A stretch of DNA of 64,000 nucleotides from assembly GCA_019188255.1 (NCBI GenBank), contig JAETXT010000004.1:3224001-3288000 (forward strand), read 5' to 3'. The DNA is from Verticillium longisporum. Taxonomy: Eukaryota > Ascomycota > Sordariomycetes > Glomerellales > Plectosphaerellaceae. Below are positions 13,121 to 26,244 of the stretch, one piece after another. Position 1 is the stretch's first letter. The number at the start of each line of letters is the position of its first letter. The position numbers and the translations under genes are program-made. The notes under the pieces are model-generated. The model was not told the origin of the DNA, made no database searches, and saw only the letters and a list, made by a program, of their open reading frames with translations.

Positions 13121-13339
13121 TATTATATTAAGGAGTCTTATATAATGAGTAAAGGGATTAATTATTAATCTCTTAAGGGTCTCTAGGAAGATAGAATAAT
13201 CGATACTTTTCTCTAAATCTTAGTCTATTAACCTTTCTTATAATTATTCCCTTACTATGCTTAGTCCTCTCTTCTTAATTCCTACGATTAAATAATAGGC
13301 GATGCCCTATCGGTCTTATACCTCCCTTAGGTCCTAATA
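13121..13339 (-). repeat. right LTR (5' LTR) of Gypsy element
   Basis: Direct repeat of 6,228-6,446, diverging after GGTCCTAATA. Differences between the pair are mostly C/T or A/G transitions, consistent with independent RIP of each copy. Confidence 0.8.
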
Positions 13340-13619
13340 GTTAACGTAAATCTCTAGCTATCTTTATACTCCCTATAATTAGTAAATCTCTAATTTACTA
13401 ATTGCTTAATTATATATAGGCAGGGCCTATATAATCGCTCTAGTATATAATCTACTATTTCGTTTAATAGATATTTATATTAAGATTTAGGCATTAGAGA
13501 GGCATGCCTAAGGCTGAGTTTAGGTTAGACGTAAGGACTTATTAATTCCCTGGCTAGAAACAATTAATAGAAAATAGAATAATATTAAAGAAAATTAATA
13601 AAAATATTGATCTAAAGAT

Positions 13620-15005
13620 TAGTATAATGTGTATCGGGAAATCGGCGTCCTGCCGGTTCATAGATAGTTGCGAACCCTGCGTTACGAGCTAGTATTCTCA
13701 AATCGCGCTAGAGCTGTTTACGCCGTCATAATTCGTTTCAACAACTCCTCGAGATCGCTCGGGGACCGGCCTTTAGCAAAGTCTATGATAAACAGGGTAG
13801 TCCCTGTAGATTAATCGTAGTAGTGACTTTGCGTAGTAGGAGCTCTAGGCTCTTCTATGTGACAATCGCATACACTCTTCTTTTTTTAGTACAATTCCAT
13901 GACCTCTTACAAATCCGGGACTCAGGCCTAGCGACATAAAAATTAGGGATTTTAAATTTCAGATACTTCTTTCAAATCATCCCGGTTTCTCGTAATCACC
14001 TAAAGATAATATCGGCTTCTCTTAGATGACCTTCAAACACTCTGGGCATCCACATCACTTTGAAATCACCTTGATCAGCCGAGGCTCACCCTGGTCACCC
14101 TGCTATCACCCAAGTCGTTACATTAGGCTATAAAACCCCACTTTGGGAGATCGATGCCCTTAGACTGCCAAAATGGCCTTGATTACGAAATTTAGGAGGA
14201 AAACTCTGCAAAACGAAGTCTCATGTTATTTCTTATAGTTGCAAAACCCAGGGACAATGAAGGAAATCTTTATTTCTGCACCATTGAGAGTGAGAAGCCT
14301 ACTCAAGGGCCTACTACACTTTGACTATAGACCTATTGGATGTGATAATTCAGGTAGACATCCCATGCGCTGGACGTTCCGTTGACGTTCTTGCGGCGGC
14401 GCGGGGGATCCACCGGTGGCAGCCTTTTTATCGTCGCCGATTATGCTTATCAAGAGCTGCGCAGTTACGCTATCAAGCGCGCCTCCGACATTCCACGATC
14501 CCTCGTCGATATCTAAGCGCTCCTTGAGTAGTTCTTGGTAATTGTACGTCGAAATGTGGAAGACAACCGTATGCTTAGCTTGTTTGATGTCCCGTGTCAC
14601 ATGCTTTATAGCCGCTGTCTAGTCCGCTTGCCGATTGCGCAGACCAAGACACCTTAGCGGTCTATCCCTACTCGTGGAAACGGGGTTGTGAGAGCGGCGG
14701 ACGATGGTCTACTACATGGCGGGCACACGAATTGACAGCTGGCCCCGTCTGGCCCAGTGGATGCAAGGAGGCAAGGAGCAACTACCAATCTACATCCTGG
14801 GGCTCGATAAGCAACGAAGGCATTCAGGGGCATTTAGTCAACCTGTGTGAAGCACCGACACTTATTAGCATACTATCTGGGTCTTATTAAGCGAAAGAGC
14901 AAGGATCATCAATCAGCGCTCCCCCGTGTTTTGCATGCCATCAGGCTCGTGCTCGACATCATTTCGCTCTGGACAAAGGGGCGCATAGTCATTTAGATAG
15001 ATTCC
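13620..15005. other. unmutated island between transposon blocks
   Basis: About 1.4 kb with ordinary CpA and TpG content inserted between RIP-altered blocks. Around 13,970-14,110 the motif ATCACC/TCACC recurs several times with irregular spacing. No gene is supported except a short - strand remnant at 14,325-14,618. Confidence 0.5.
14325..14618 (-). pseudogene. short orphan coding fragment, unknown
   Basis: A - strand frame reads TRDIKQAKHTVVFHISTYNY then LDIDEGSWNVGGALDSV, with protein-like composition and no nearby start or partner exons. Upstream it is closed by a TAG at about 14,616-14,618 that could derive from CAG. It looks like a fragment of a real gene stranded in the island; I do not recognise the family. 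It could also be a chance open frame. Confidence 0.3.
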
Positions 15006-15009
15006 CCTC

Positions 15010-15110
15010 TATTGTTCTTTTATCTAGGCGTAATAATCCGTTTAAGGCCTCGTCCCAGCGAGATGCTCGAGGACGAACCCCTCACAGCGAATTTATAAAT
15101 AACCTTTCGA
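15010..15110 (+). repeat. dispersed repeat, shared with about 63,065-63,150
   Basis: The segment TTTAAGGCCTCGTCCCAGCG and the following ATGCTCGAGGACGA recur at the right end of the window as TTTAAGGCCTCGTCCTAGTA and ATGCTCGACGATTAG. The copy here kept CpA and TpG; the other is RIP-altered. The wording resembles the pol-end/LTR boundary of fungal Gypsy elements, so this is probably a solo LTR or LTR fragment. Confidence 0.45.
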
Positions 15111-16132
15111 GCTATAAGACAACTATCTTTCTTAGCCGTTAAGCTATTACGTAGTATATCGCTGATAGTTGGGTTAGCATGTTTGCTGCTAGATGATGTT
15201 TGTTGAGAGGTTCTTATCCGTAGCGCCGTTAAGATCATATAGAAGGCATATATATATATATAGGCAATTTACTACTTAGCGATATTAATATTATACTATC
15301 TAGTTACTAGTTCTTCTATTTAGGTTTAGTAGAATAATGTACTTATAGAGATCCCTACGTCCGGCCGGGGTAAGACTAAGTAAATAGTTTATAGATCTTA
15401 GCCTAAGATAACTATTTAGCCTCCTTAAGCTTAATTAGATAGTAGGCTTTATCCTTTATAAATAGTCTACCTAAACTAATTATATATCTCTTCCTATACC
15501 GTTTCCTAGGAGGATATAAAACGGTTCGTATCTCTGCTATCTAATAATTCCAGTATCGGTCTACTTATAGGTCCTATAAGAATTATAGCTGAAATATCGT
15601 TATGCTTTTCACTATTATACGCTTTAGAGCGACGCCCTCTAATAGCTACTCCTTAAATCTAGTAATATACGCTTTATCGATAGAGTCTCGGTTAAACGAT
15701 TAATATATATAGATAATAGTAGAGTAGCTATATTAGAAGGTCGGATATCTTCCGTATTATAATTATTATTATAGGCCGCCTATAGTTTTATAGATTATTA
15801 TAAGCTCCGATATTAAGCGGTAGCTATTTATAGAGAAGATAATTTATAACGTTTTAGTAATAGTATATTATTTTCGTCTAACCTATTATCGCTCCTTTCT
15901 TTAGTACTATTTATCGACCTTATTAAAAGCTTATATTGCTATCGTTTCCGTCTTCTAAGGAAGCATTAATATTAAATTTAGAATTCTAGTTCGCTTTATG
16001 CTAAAAATAGGTATCTAGTATATTACTAGATATAGAGTAGAGATATACGCTTCGTCGCTAAGGGATATTATAGGCTAGTAATATATACTATATTCGCTTA
16101 AGCTTAAATAGTAAAAGGGACCCTAGTATTCG

Positions 16133-16161
16133 TACTTATTACTATAATATAGTAATAAGTA
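16133..16161. repeat. hairpin, 13-bp arms
   Basis: TACTTATTACTAT, a 3-nt loop, then ATAGTAATAAGTA. The right arm is repeated again about 15 bp downstream, so arm and direct repeat coexist. It may be a terminal or subterminal part of an unrecognised DNA transposon. Confidence 0.5.
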
Positions 16162-17059
16162 TAGATATGAATATAATATAGTAATAAGTAAGTAGATATT
16201 ATTATATCTTTTAAAGCGAAGGAAACATTACTAGCTATATTAGGATAGCTAGTATCCTCTTAAACCTACTATATATCCTATAAACTATATTAGACTAACT
16301 ATAACCCTATATAAATCGATAGGGATAGCTAGAATAAAAGGGAAGAGGTAGGCGGAGGCGGTAATAAGCTTAGAAAGCCTTTAATTAAATCGATTATCGT
16401 ACTAATAATAGTCCAGTCTAAAAGCTCTATATATAAAAATAAAAGCATTAATATCCGCTCTAGACTATCTATATCTAGTTTATCGGAGCTAGCTTAAAAT
16501 ATATAGCTAATAGAATCTTAGGAACCTCTAGTATATAGTAGTAAGGGTTAAAGGACGTCGTAAATAGGACTTAAAACTAGCTTTAAGGGAGTTTAAACCC
16601 ATTCTACGTTATAATCGTCCTTAGAAGTAGAGGCATTAAGATTAGGAAGAAGGGCTTATAGAATTTGAGATAATAATGCTTATAGAGTATAATATATTAA
16701 AAGGGAGTCTCTATCCCCTATAAATATAATATTATCTCTTATTTTCTCGGGATATTATAAAAACGCTTCGATATAGTAAAAGTTAATAACTAGGCTATAA
16801 ATCGAGTTAGCTTAAAAGCTTAAGACTAATTGCGAACTAAGAATACTATAATCGTTAGTAGTTAATAGCTGCCTCTCGGGTATAAATATAGGAATATCTC
16901 GGGCGCTTCTATTACTATTACTACTATTATTACTACTATTATTATTTAATATTATAATAGCGTTCTCGTTAGTATAAAGGTATTAGGCTAAGGGCCTTAA
17001 TTAGGGAAAGCAGATAGTTCGGATTTCAATCGGCGTACTAGTATTATAACTTCAACTTA

Positions 17060-17129
17060 TCGAGGCTATCGTATATAGCCTCGACTCTACTTATAACCTA
17101 TATCTTATCGCCGATCTATCGGCGATAAG
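17060..17129. repeat. pair of adjacent hairpins
   Basis: Two perfect inverted repeats lie 19 bp apart: TCGAGGCTAT-CGTAT-ATAGCCTCGA (17,060-17,084) and CTTATCGCCGAT-CT-ATCGGCGATAAG (17,104-17,129). Keeping perfect complementarity in a RIP-mutated region is notable, because the arms contain no CpA or TpG to be hit. Confidence 0.55.
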
Positions 17130-18059
17130 TCGCCGCTCAACATTCAACGTTTAACTCCTTATAGTTAGCTAGCTCTTAGTTATATAGTCTTAATCGTTTA
17201 ATGCATTTATTGAGTATATAGAGAGCTTCGTTTCTTAGTAGGTTAGAAACTAATCGACTTAGATTATTTAGTATTATAAGATTAAAGAAGGATAGTATAG
17301 CCGCTAAAGGCTAGTAAAATTCTATATAATTAAGGCTAATTTATATAGCTATAAAGTTTAGAATGATAAATATAATATAATAAATATATAGTAAGTGAAT
17401 TACGAGTATAATGAGGAAGGTATAGAGAGAAGCCTACGATTATATTTTTATAGATAAACTTACTATTATATAGATATTCCTTAAGGCTTACTTTTTAATA
17501 TATTAATATACTTTATAACCTTCTTAGAGGGAAGGTTAACTCTATAATTAGAAAATTAATTTAACTTAGGCCCCTATAGAACGACCTATTTAATAAATAT
17601 ATTACTATCTTTAATAGTAATCTTATATATATTATTATATACTCTACTATCGTCTTCTAATAACGTCGGCGGATATTATACGACTTTCGGACTCGCTACT
17701 CTCTAACCCGCTACGTCTAGGGCTAAAGTATACTCCGCTATACGAAGTAAGATATTGCTAGCTAGCTATATCCCCTTCGCCCGAATCAGGGAGGAAATAG
17801 ACTATTTAATTATCTGAGCGCTTCTTATTTATAGGGTCTATCCTAGTAGCCTAATATAGCGATGCCCGGATAGAAGGCTTAGAGGCTTTACTAATCTGAA
17901 AGCGAAATATACTAATATGCCCTATTCTTCCGAAACTCCTAAAAGCTACTAATCGTATTAATTAGTACGAAGCTAGGTTAGTCGGCTAAGTTCTATAAAA
18001 ATGCCTCTATAGAGGCATCTTGCCCCTTTTAGCTATATAAAAAGTAAGTATTATGAGGA

Positions 18060-18810
18060 ATAGTAGTAAGTCGGAGTAAAGAGCTAATTCGTCTAATCGT
18101 AATATTTCGTAACCGGAAACTATAATAAGCGAGGGGTTAGGGGTATTGCAATATAAAAGTAATTGCAAGGGATTAGCAGCTGAGCAGCTATATATAGAAT
18201 AAGCCTTAAGCCGGTTGCAAGGGTAAGAGATAGGAGAGATACGCTAGCTGGAAGTTCAGCGCGAGAACCGGGAATAGCAACTAGGCTTTAGGCATGCGAG
18301 GCTAGTTAGGCGAGGGCGAGCGAACATCGTGAACTATTGCTAAAGCTGAGACTAAAGCCCTATTGCATAATAGAAAGTCTAGTTAAGTTCGCTATTAAGG
18401 CTAGTTGAGTTAGTAGTCGAGGACTCGCTACGAAGACACGGCCAGGTCATGGAGGCCGGGCGTAGAGCCAGGCTAGGCAGGCAGCAGCATAATAGTGGAG
18501 ATGAAAAGGGGAAGGGGGCTGAGCCGATGAAAATAAGGAAGGCAAGCTAGTAGCGTAGAACTAGGCAGCGGAGAGAAGGAGGTGGAAAGGTAATATATAT
18601 GCACATCGATATAAGGACGGGGGACGGCCTATTTATAGTAAATGCATTAAGGGGCCCGTGCACGGGAGCTGGATAGCTATAGACTCAGCGCTGCCGATAT
18701 AGCGCGATGCCTATTTAGGCGTACTACTAGACCTAGTAGGGAAGGTAGTAACTACGCTATTACTATTATTATAATAGGCCTTCGATTAATAAAAATAAGA
18801 TAAAGTAAAT
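18060..18810. other. less-mutated non-coding island
   Basis: CpA/TpG-containing sequence (for example GGTATTGCAATATAAAAG, GGCCAGGTCATGGAGGCCGG) of intermediate composition just left of Copia element A. There is no open frame of useful length and no RNA gene that I can recognise. Confidence 0.4.
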
Positions 18811-18811
18811 A

Positions 18812-19098
18812 TATTAAACTAATATTAGGGGATTGCCTAGGTTAGTAATTACTATATAGGACTTATAGATATAGTGATTACTAGGGGCTAGGATTTACTA
18901 CTCCTAGGAGTACGTAATTTATAGCCTATATAATCTATAAATCGGATAGGTATTAATAATTTAGATATATAGTAGGAAATTAGAGAGATAGTATTAATTA
19001 CTATAAATCTTATACTATTAACCCTATCTATTTAGAGCTCTTAAATATAATTAAAGTAATAAATTAGGGTTTATATAAATAATAAAGCCCTCTTAATA
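18812..19098 (+). repeat. 5' LTR of Copia element A
   Basis: Begins TATTAAACTAATATTAGGGG (presumably TGTTAAAC before RIP) and ends CCCTCTTAATA. Seven copies or parts of this LTR were searched for by eye; six are listed (both LTRs of A and of C, the right LTR of B, and one solo LTR). Confidence 0.85.
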
Positions 19099-22000
19099 TT
19101 AATTAATATTACGTTTAATATAATATAGAATAGCTAGAGCTAGAGAAGTTAGGATCGATCCTATAAATAGCGAATTCGCTATATATAAGCTTATTAATTA
19201 TACTTTATAAGTACTCGTAAAAGTACTATTTACTTTAAGTACTTTAAGATTCTTATAAGAGCTTAATAATAGGGAAATCCCCTATTATATAATCTATAAG
19301 AGTACTATCTATTTTAAATATCTTAGGACTCCTATATTTAAGATTATTATTTAAGCTATATTATTAGCTATTAATCTAATAAACGAAGCTCTATAAGATA
19401 GTTAAATTAGCCTATAATGAAGCTTTAATAGATTAATAATAATAAGCTCTTCTAATTATAGAAATAGCTCTATAATAGAGCTAGAGAGCACTAAAAAGAT
19501 ATAATAGGAGTTAAATAATATTCTTAAGGAACTTAGTATATTATACTTAATATAGAAGGTTAGGAAGAATCTTAGTATTAACTTTATCGTTAATAGGGTA
19601 GAATTATAGTTCCTTAGATTATTAATATTAATATCTATAGAGCTTAAGAGTATATAGATCCTTAAAGTAATAAGCATATATAGAATTATAAAGGGAGTTT
19701 ACCTCCTAGAAGTATTTATTAAGGATTTCTAGGGCTAGATCGAAGAGGATTTTAATTCCTATAATATAATAATTATTTAAGCGCTAAAGGTATATCTAAT
19801 AGAGTATAGGATCCCTCTTCTAGGAATAATAAACGCTAAAACTTTAAAAAGATTAATATTAATATTCTTATAAGAGGAAATACTTAATATAATAGAGATA
19901 ATTATTATTAATTAGGATTTAATATTCTAAGGAGTAGAGGAATAGGGAGATTAATAGGATAATAAATAATAACCTATAAAGAATATTTAACTATCCTAAA
20001 TTCAAGGACTAAGAATAGGGAGGATAGATCTCTAATAGCCCCTAGTTCTAGGGTATTCTAATTAATAGAGTAGATAATTTAGCTAATAAGAGATTATACT
20101 TTAATTATAAAGAAATAAGACTTTACTTTTAAATAATATTTAGAATTTATTAGCTTAATATTATATTCTATTATTATATAAATCGGTAAATTTATTAATT
20201 AATAAATCTCTAATTAAATAATTTATATTATTATAGAATAAAGAGGGTAATTATTTTAAGGAAATCTATTATATCTTTAATAATAAAATAAAGATATTTA
20301 TAGATATTTACGAATTATTATAAATCTAATATATATAGTTCTATATATTCTTCTTAAATATATTTTTAGCATATATATAAGCTTTCTTCTTAGAATATAT
20401 AAATTAAAGTATATAATTCTAGTAAATATATTTAACGATTAAATAATAGTTTAATTTAGAGATTAATAGAATATAATATTATATAGATTAGAGCTCGATA
20501 ATATTCTATTCTATAATAATAGAAGCTAATAATATAAGAATGCTATAAATAGAAGTTCTCTAGATCTTTCTAAATAAGCTTTAATAATATTATAGAATAC
20601 TTAGCTCTATATTTAAGGACGAGACTTATATTTATATAAATACTGTAAAAGTAATTTAAAGTATTCTAGAATTAAAGATTATATTAATAAAGCTAGAGCG
20701 ATCTTTTAATACCCTATCTATATAGTATTAGAATATATTAAAAGTAGAAGAGAATATTAGGATATTTAAATACTTCTATATTAATAGATATTATAGAAAT
20801 AGATATTATTAAATTAATAAAAGGGGAGATTATAGAGAATAATCGATATATAGAATTAATAATTCTTAATAAAATAGAATATATATATATTAAATATATT
20901 TAAAACTAGATTATAGATCGATAAAGTATTCTTGTAAAGAATAATAATATTTAAAGGAGTAATAGAAATATATATAAAAAGCGTATAGGGATTAATAGAA
21001 AGGATATTAATAGTTTCTAATAGTAATATAATCTATTAAGAATTCGGAATTAGATAATCCTATTTCTAATAAACTAAAAGTAAATAACGTTTATAGATCT
21101 AATTCTAAGAATAAACTAATAAATACTTATATTATATACTTCCTAATAAATAAATCGTTTTAATATAGAATTAAAAGGAATAGCTTAAAGCCTAAAATAA
21201 TAGCTTTAATAGAATAGCCCTTTATTTAATATTAGATTAATAGTATTTCTATATAATATAATATTATCCTTAATATAAATATAATATTAATTTCTATAAT
21301 AGGAGCTTTATAAATAAAGGCCCTAATAGCCCTAATACTAAGCTTAATAATTAATAATTAGGGAATAGGGGCTAGAATAAGATTTAGAGTAGGAAATCCT
21401 ATTTCTATAATAGAGGAGATTACTATTCTAATATTAATTAAGAGAATTACGTTCTATATTATCCTAATAAATACTTTATTCCTCCTTTATATTAAGGATA
21501 TAGACGATCTTAGAATCTTTTTAGATAATATATATAATAAGCTAATAAAGTATATTAAGGAGATCTAGGAGTATATACCTATTTTCTATAAATAGGGCTA
21601 TTTATAGTTCTTCTTAGATATAAAGACTTATATTAGTTAAGGGATTATATATATAATAAGGATAGAGAGTAATAGAATAGCGTTTTTGATAGAAATAGAG
21701 CTTTGATATATTTATAAATAATTTAATTACTTATCTATAAAATAGCTACAGAACCTATTCTAAAGAATAGATTATAATATAAATCGGGATATTCTAGAGC
21801 TAATAAACTACTTCTATTATTATTATTAGATTAAAGGGAAGTCTCTATAATACTTTAAGTTTATTCTAAAGTTAAATATTGACTTTAATTATAAGATTTT
21901 AATTAATATTATATATTTAAATAGAAAGCCTATTCTCTATATAATCGATATAAATATAGGATTCTAATCTATAATATTTATTCCTAATTTTATAACTTAT

Positions 22001-25000
22001 ATAATATAAGAAGCTCTAAAGAGGTATTAATTAGATACTTATCTAAGGCCTCTAGATATTATAATTATTAATATTAGAATAAACTTCGCTTCTATATAAT
22101 TTAAAGTAGAGGTACGCTTCCTATATATAACCTATTATTAGATCCCTATAGAGGCCTATTAGTTAATTAATAAGGTTAAAAGCTATTATAAGCCGATTTA
22201 TAGAATATACGAGATCTTAAAAGTAGAACCTTATAATATAAGCTTAGAATTACTATTTTAAAGAATAATAAAAATAGTAAATAATATTATTAAGCTTAAT
22301 AGATTAATATTTATAATATTCGTATTTAAAATAATACTTAGAATTATTATTAATATAGTATTTATTATAAATTAAATATAGTATATTAAAGTAATTAATA
22401 AAGCGATAATAGAGCTTTATAGAATAATCGCTAAGCATTAGGTTAATAATATTCTTAATATTTATAATAGACTAGATATTAAATAGGCCTTATTAAGATC
22501 CCTAGAGCTAAGAAGTAACGTTCTTATATTTAGAGAATAGGAGAAATAGATAGGTCCTTATAAGGTTATCTCAGTTTCTAATATAGTAGTTATAATCGAT
22601 ATAATTAATAGCTTAATAGAATTTAGAGGAATATATATTAACTATATAATAGATTACTAGATTAGGAGAATAGGGGAATAATAGTAATTCGATTCTAGAG
22701 ACCTTAAAATTATTTAAATATTTAGAGCCGATTCTATTACGATAATACGGGAGACCTAGGAATTTAATAAAGGCTATAAATCTATTATAAGCGGATATAA
22801 TAGATCGTAAGAATAATATAATTTAGACTTTATAGATCGAATATTAATTTATTATTAAAGAGAAATAATAGAATTACGATTTAGCTATTTAATTATATAA
22901 TAAAAGTAGAATAACGACTCCTAGGAGGCTATTTTAATAGTCTAATTAAGGGGAAATCGACTTATTCCTAGTAGCTAGAGTAATCGTACTAATTAGGAGA
23001 TCTAAGTTCCTAAATATTAAGATCTTTAGATATTAGCTTATAAAAGAAATACAAGGTCTCCCTTAAGCCTTATGTAAGAAGTTAAGATTAATAGTTTAAG
23101 GATATAATAATTAAAAGAAGATAATGCTATTAATATAATCATTTACGATTATATATTATAGTTAATAGCTAATCTTAGCGATTACCCTAATATTATAATA
23201 ATATAGTAATTAATTAATATTCTATAATATTAATTAAGCCTATATCTAGAGTACTATAGATCTATTATATAATATTCTCCTATATATTCCTAAGGAACTA
23301 TAATATAAATACTTAAAGGAATCGTCTTCTATATTATAAAGCCGCTCTATAATATTATAGAGTTAGGTCTTTTTAGTTTATAATCTATTAGCGCTATTAT
23401 AGAGAGCGCCTAAATACTATTCTAATAGGCTACGATCTATATTTACTTCTAATTAGAGCTAGAGAGAGCTTTAGACTAATTAGGATATAGATGAATAATA
23501 CCTTTAACCTTAGAGAGCCTATATTTATATAAAAGGAATAAATAGAGCTCGATAATACTAGCTTCTATGTAAAGCCTATTTCTATTCTTAATATAGGATC
23601 TAATAGCATCTTTAATAGCTATATTATTAAAATTAGAGCTAATAATCTAATAATATAATAGAAAGGTTAAAGTAATTACTTAGAGCTAGTAATATTAGGG
23701 ATAATAAGCTTAGAATAATAATATATTATCTAGAGAGCTTATAATACCTATATTACTTTAACCTATTAACTAGAGGTAGCCTTCGATTTCTCTATTATAG
23801 CTTAAGCTAAGAACTTATAGGAGGATAACTTTAAATAGCTTAATAAATATATATAATAATAGATTATTAATATAAGCTATAGCTTTAATTATATATACTT
23901 AGATCTCTTAATAGCTTAGCTTTATATATTTATTAATAGCTCCTTCGCTAATAATAAGGATATTAATTTATAGATCGGATTTATTATCCTCCTAGGTAAT
24001 AAACGATCTAATAATTACGAGAACGCCTTTATAATATATAGTAATATCCTCTATTAATAATCTATTAAATATAAATAGGTTATATATTTAATTCTAATTA
24101 GTAAAATATATAATATAATTAGTAGCTTCGATATAGCTTATATCCTTAAATAGATATTCTAAGAGATCTATAAATACTTAGATCTATTACTTTTGTAGAC
24201 AATTATCTATATTAATAGCTATTTATTCTATTAATATTTAATTTAATTAAGTATAATAATAGATCTTATAGTATTATAATAAAGCTATAAAGAATATAAA
24301 ATTAATAAAATCTATTAGATTATTAGAGGTAATAACTTAATAGATTTAATAATTAAGGGAGCGCTAAACTAAGTACTAGAAGTATTAATAAGCTTTAATA
24401 AAGCTATTATTAGAATTAAAGGATAAATTAAATATTAAGAAAAAAGTAATTAAAAGGTAAAGGTAAATAATATTAGAAGTAATTAATAAAGCCTAAGAAT
24501 AGGTACCCTAGGAATAGTAAAATAATAAAGTAATAGCTCTAAAGAGTAGACTAGGCCTCGTAGTCCGAGGATTCTAAGACTAATTACTTAGGAGAATCCT
24601 ATTATAAGTAATCGAAGAGCTATAGAATAATAATATATTTAATTACTTTATATTCTATATTATTAAGAATATCTAAGTCTTTATTAAAATTATCGCCCCC
24701 CTTAGCCTCCTCCTCTTTAATAATCGCTAATATACTTTTAACGATAATATACTATTTCTCTATATCCTATATCCCCTATTAATAGATCGTATAATTAGAT
24801 AATTAAGGAAATATTAGAGAAAGGAGCTTATTAGCTTATTCTTCTTATCCTAAGCCTTTAAAAACTTTATAATAGGCTTAAAAGCGCTAACTAGGCTAAG
24901 ATAATAATAATTAAAGCTATAGATATTAGAAAATAGAGATCGTAAAAGCTTATATTCATTTATAAAAATACTTAGAAATATATTTATAATATCGAGAGCC

Positions 25001-25231
25001 CTTAAACTTAAGATCGAAGTATATACTATTAATGCTTATTTTAATTTATTTATTTATAAAATAAGACTTAAAGTACTCTAAATAGGGGACTTTATAGATA
25101 TTATTATAAATATACTCTAAACCCTAGATTAATAGCTTCTACGATTAATATTAATTAAGTTCTTATACTTCGCTATTCTCTTAATAGGAAAGGTAATAGG
25201 TATAGGGGCTTTACGCTTAGGGGGCATTATC

Positions 25232-25267
25232 GAGAGAGAGAGAGAGAGAAAGAGAGAAAGAAAGAGA
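25232..25267 (+). repeat. (GA)n microsatellite inside Copia A
   Basis: A run of GA dinucleotides grading into GAAA units. Element C has the matching TC/TTTC run at 36,211-36,237 on the other strand, so it belongs to the element. Confidence 0.8.
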
Positions 25268-25954
25268 ATAATAAAAAGGGGGATTTACTAATTATTAAAG
25301 CTCTAAAATAGTAAATTAAGCTAATTAATTTATAAAAAAAGTATATAATATAGGGAAAAGGAAAAATAAAAGGAATAAAGTTATTATAAATTATTAATTA
25401 GATATATAGACCCTTAAAATATAATATTTATTAAACTAGCTTAATAAAATCTATTAATCCTATTTAAGTAATTTAATCCTATTATTCTTATTTAAAGGCT
25501 AATAAAGGCTAATAATAATTACTCCTCTACTTTTAATTAATAAACTAGTAATTTAGATACTTTAAGAACCTATATCTAGCTATTATAAGAGTATTATTTA
25601 ATTAGCTATTTATTTCCTTTATTAAAGGGCTTAATAGCCTATTTCCAAATATTTAATTATAATTTAATTCGTTTCCTTAGAGAGCTATTTAATAGCTAAA
25701 TTAATTAATCCACAGCGCTAGAGACTAGGGATTTAGTAATTACGGGAATAGTAATATTAAGCTACGTTTTCCTTATTCTATCTATTATTCTCCTATTATT
25801 ATTTATTTATATTATTCATTTTATAGATTAGGATAGTAGATCTAATATACTAGAGATTAGAGATTATAAGTATACTAGAGCATCTCTTAATCCAGTTAAT
25901 AGAGCCTAATATTAATCCCTAAGGCAATCCTATCTATAAAGAAAAGATAGCTAG

Positions 25955-26244
25955 TATTAAACTAATATTAGGGGACTATCTAGGTTAGTAATTACTATAA
26001 AGGATTTATAGATATAGTAATTACTAGGGGCTAGGATTCATTGCTCCTAGTAGTACGTAATTTATAGCCTATATAATCTATAAATTAGGTAGGTAATAGT
26101 AATTTAGATAGGTAGTGGTAAATTAGAGAGATAGTATTAATAATTATTATAAGTCTTATATTACTAACCCTACCTATTTAGAGCTCTTAGGTATAGCTAA
26201 AGTAATAAATCGGGGTTTATATAAGTAATAAAGCCCTCTTAATA
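25955..26244 (+). repeat. 3' LTR of Copia element A
   Basis: Same orientation and ends as 18,812-19,098. It abuts, without a gap, internal sequence of element B that corresponds to about 38,256 in element C. Confidence 0.85.

Larger units (their letters stand above)
6228..13339 (-). mobile_element. Ty3/Gypsy LTR retrotransposon, RIP-degraded
   Basis: Two direct LTRs of about 219 bp bound a 7.1-kb element. On the - strand a degraded reverse transcriptase is readable: KKGNKLRIYIDYKGLN at about 11,012-11,060 matches the Gypsy pattern LR.C.DYR.LN, and IVYIDNILIYL near 10,710-10,740 matches the catalytic FVYLDDILIYS block, with the second Asp changed to Asn. Order on the - strand is LTR, gag and protease region (about 11.5-13.1 kb), RT (10.4-11.2 kb), then presumably RNase H and integrase towards 6.5 kb. 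Stops occur throughout and no long open frame survives, so the element is dead. RIP is seen as near absence of CpA and TpG. I did not identify a chromodomain. Confidence 0.8.
15250..18050. other. RIP-altered DNA of unknown origin
   Basis: CpA and TpG are nearly absent. A - strand frame over about 15,310-15,760 is interrupted only by TAG/TAA and could be a mutated protein-coding repeat, but no family is recognisable. The stretch also holds three short perfect hairpins (16,133-16,161; 17,060-17,084; 17,104-17,129). No LTR pair or terminal inverted repeat was found for it. Confidence 0.35.
18812..26244 (+). mobile_element. Ty1/Copia LTR retrotransposon A, RIP-degraded
   Basis: Direct LTRs of 287 and 290 bp bound a 7.4-kb element. 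The + strand reads, with TAG/TAA as mutated glutamine codons, an integrase region at about 21,450-22,660. Its latter part contains PIEAYQLINKVKSYYKP and, near the C-terminal end, WREK-like EQEK and GPYKVISV. Downstream, at about 23,990-24,420, is a Copia-type RNase H end (DLLSSQ, then LIVLQQSYKEYKINKIYQII and NNLIDLIIKGALNQ). These match the conserved blocks LRQSYERREI..IWI and NPADAMTK..ALK of fungal Copia polyproteins. The order integrase then RNase H is diagnostic for Copia. A (GA)n run lies about 0.7 kb before the 3' LTR. Every frame is full of stops. The flanking 5-mers do not match, so no target duplication is visible. Confidence 0.85.

Noticed and set aside
19456..19677. 73-codon open frame on the - strand inside Copia A
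   Set aside because: Ile/Leu-rich product of AT-biased mutated DNA on the non-coding strand of the element.
25232..25267. (GA)n run as polypurine tract of Copia A
   Set aside because: It lies about 0.7 kb before the 3' LTR, too far for a priming tract. It is treated as a microsatellite of the element.
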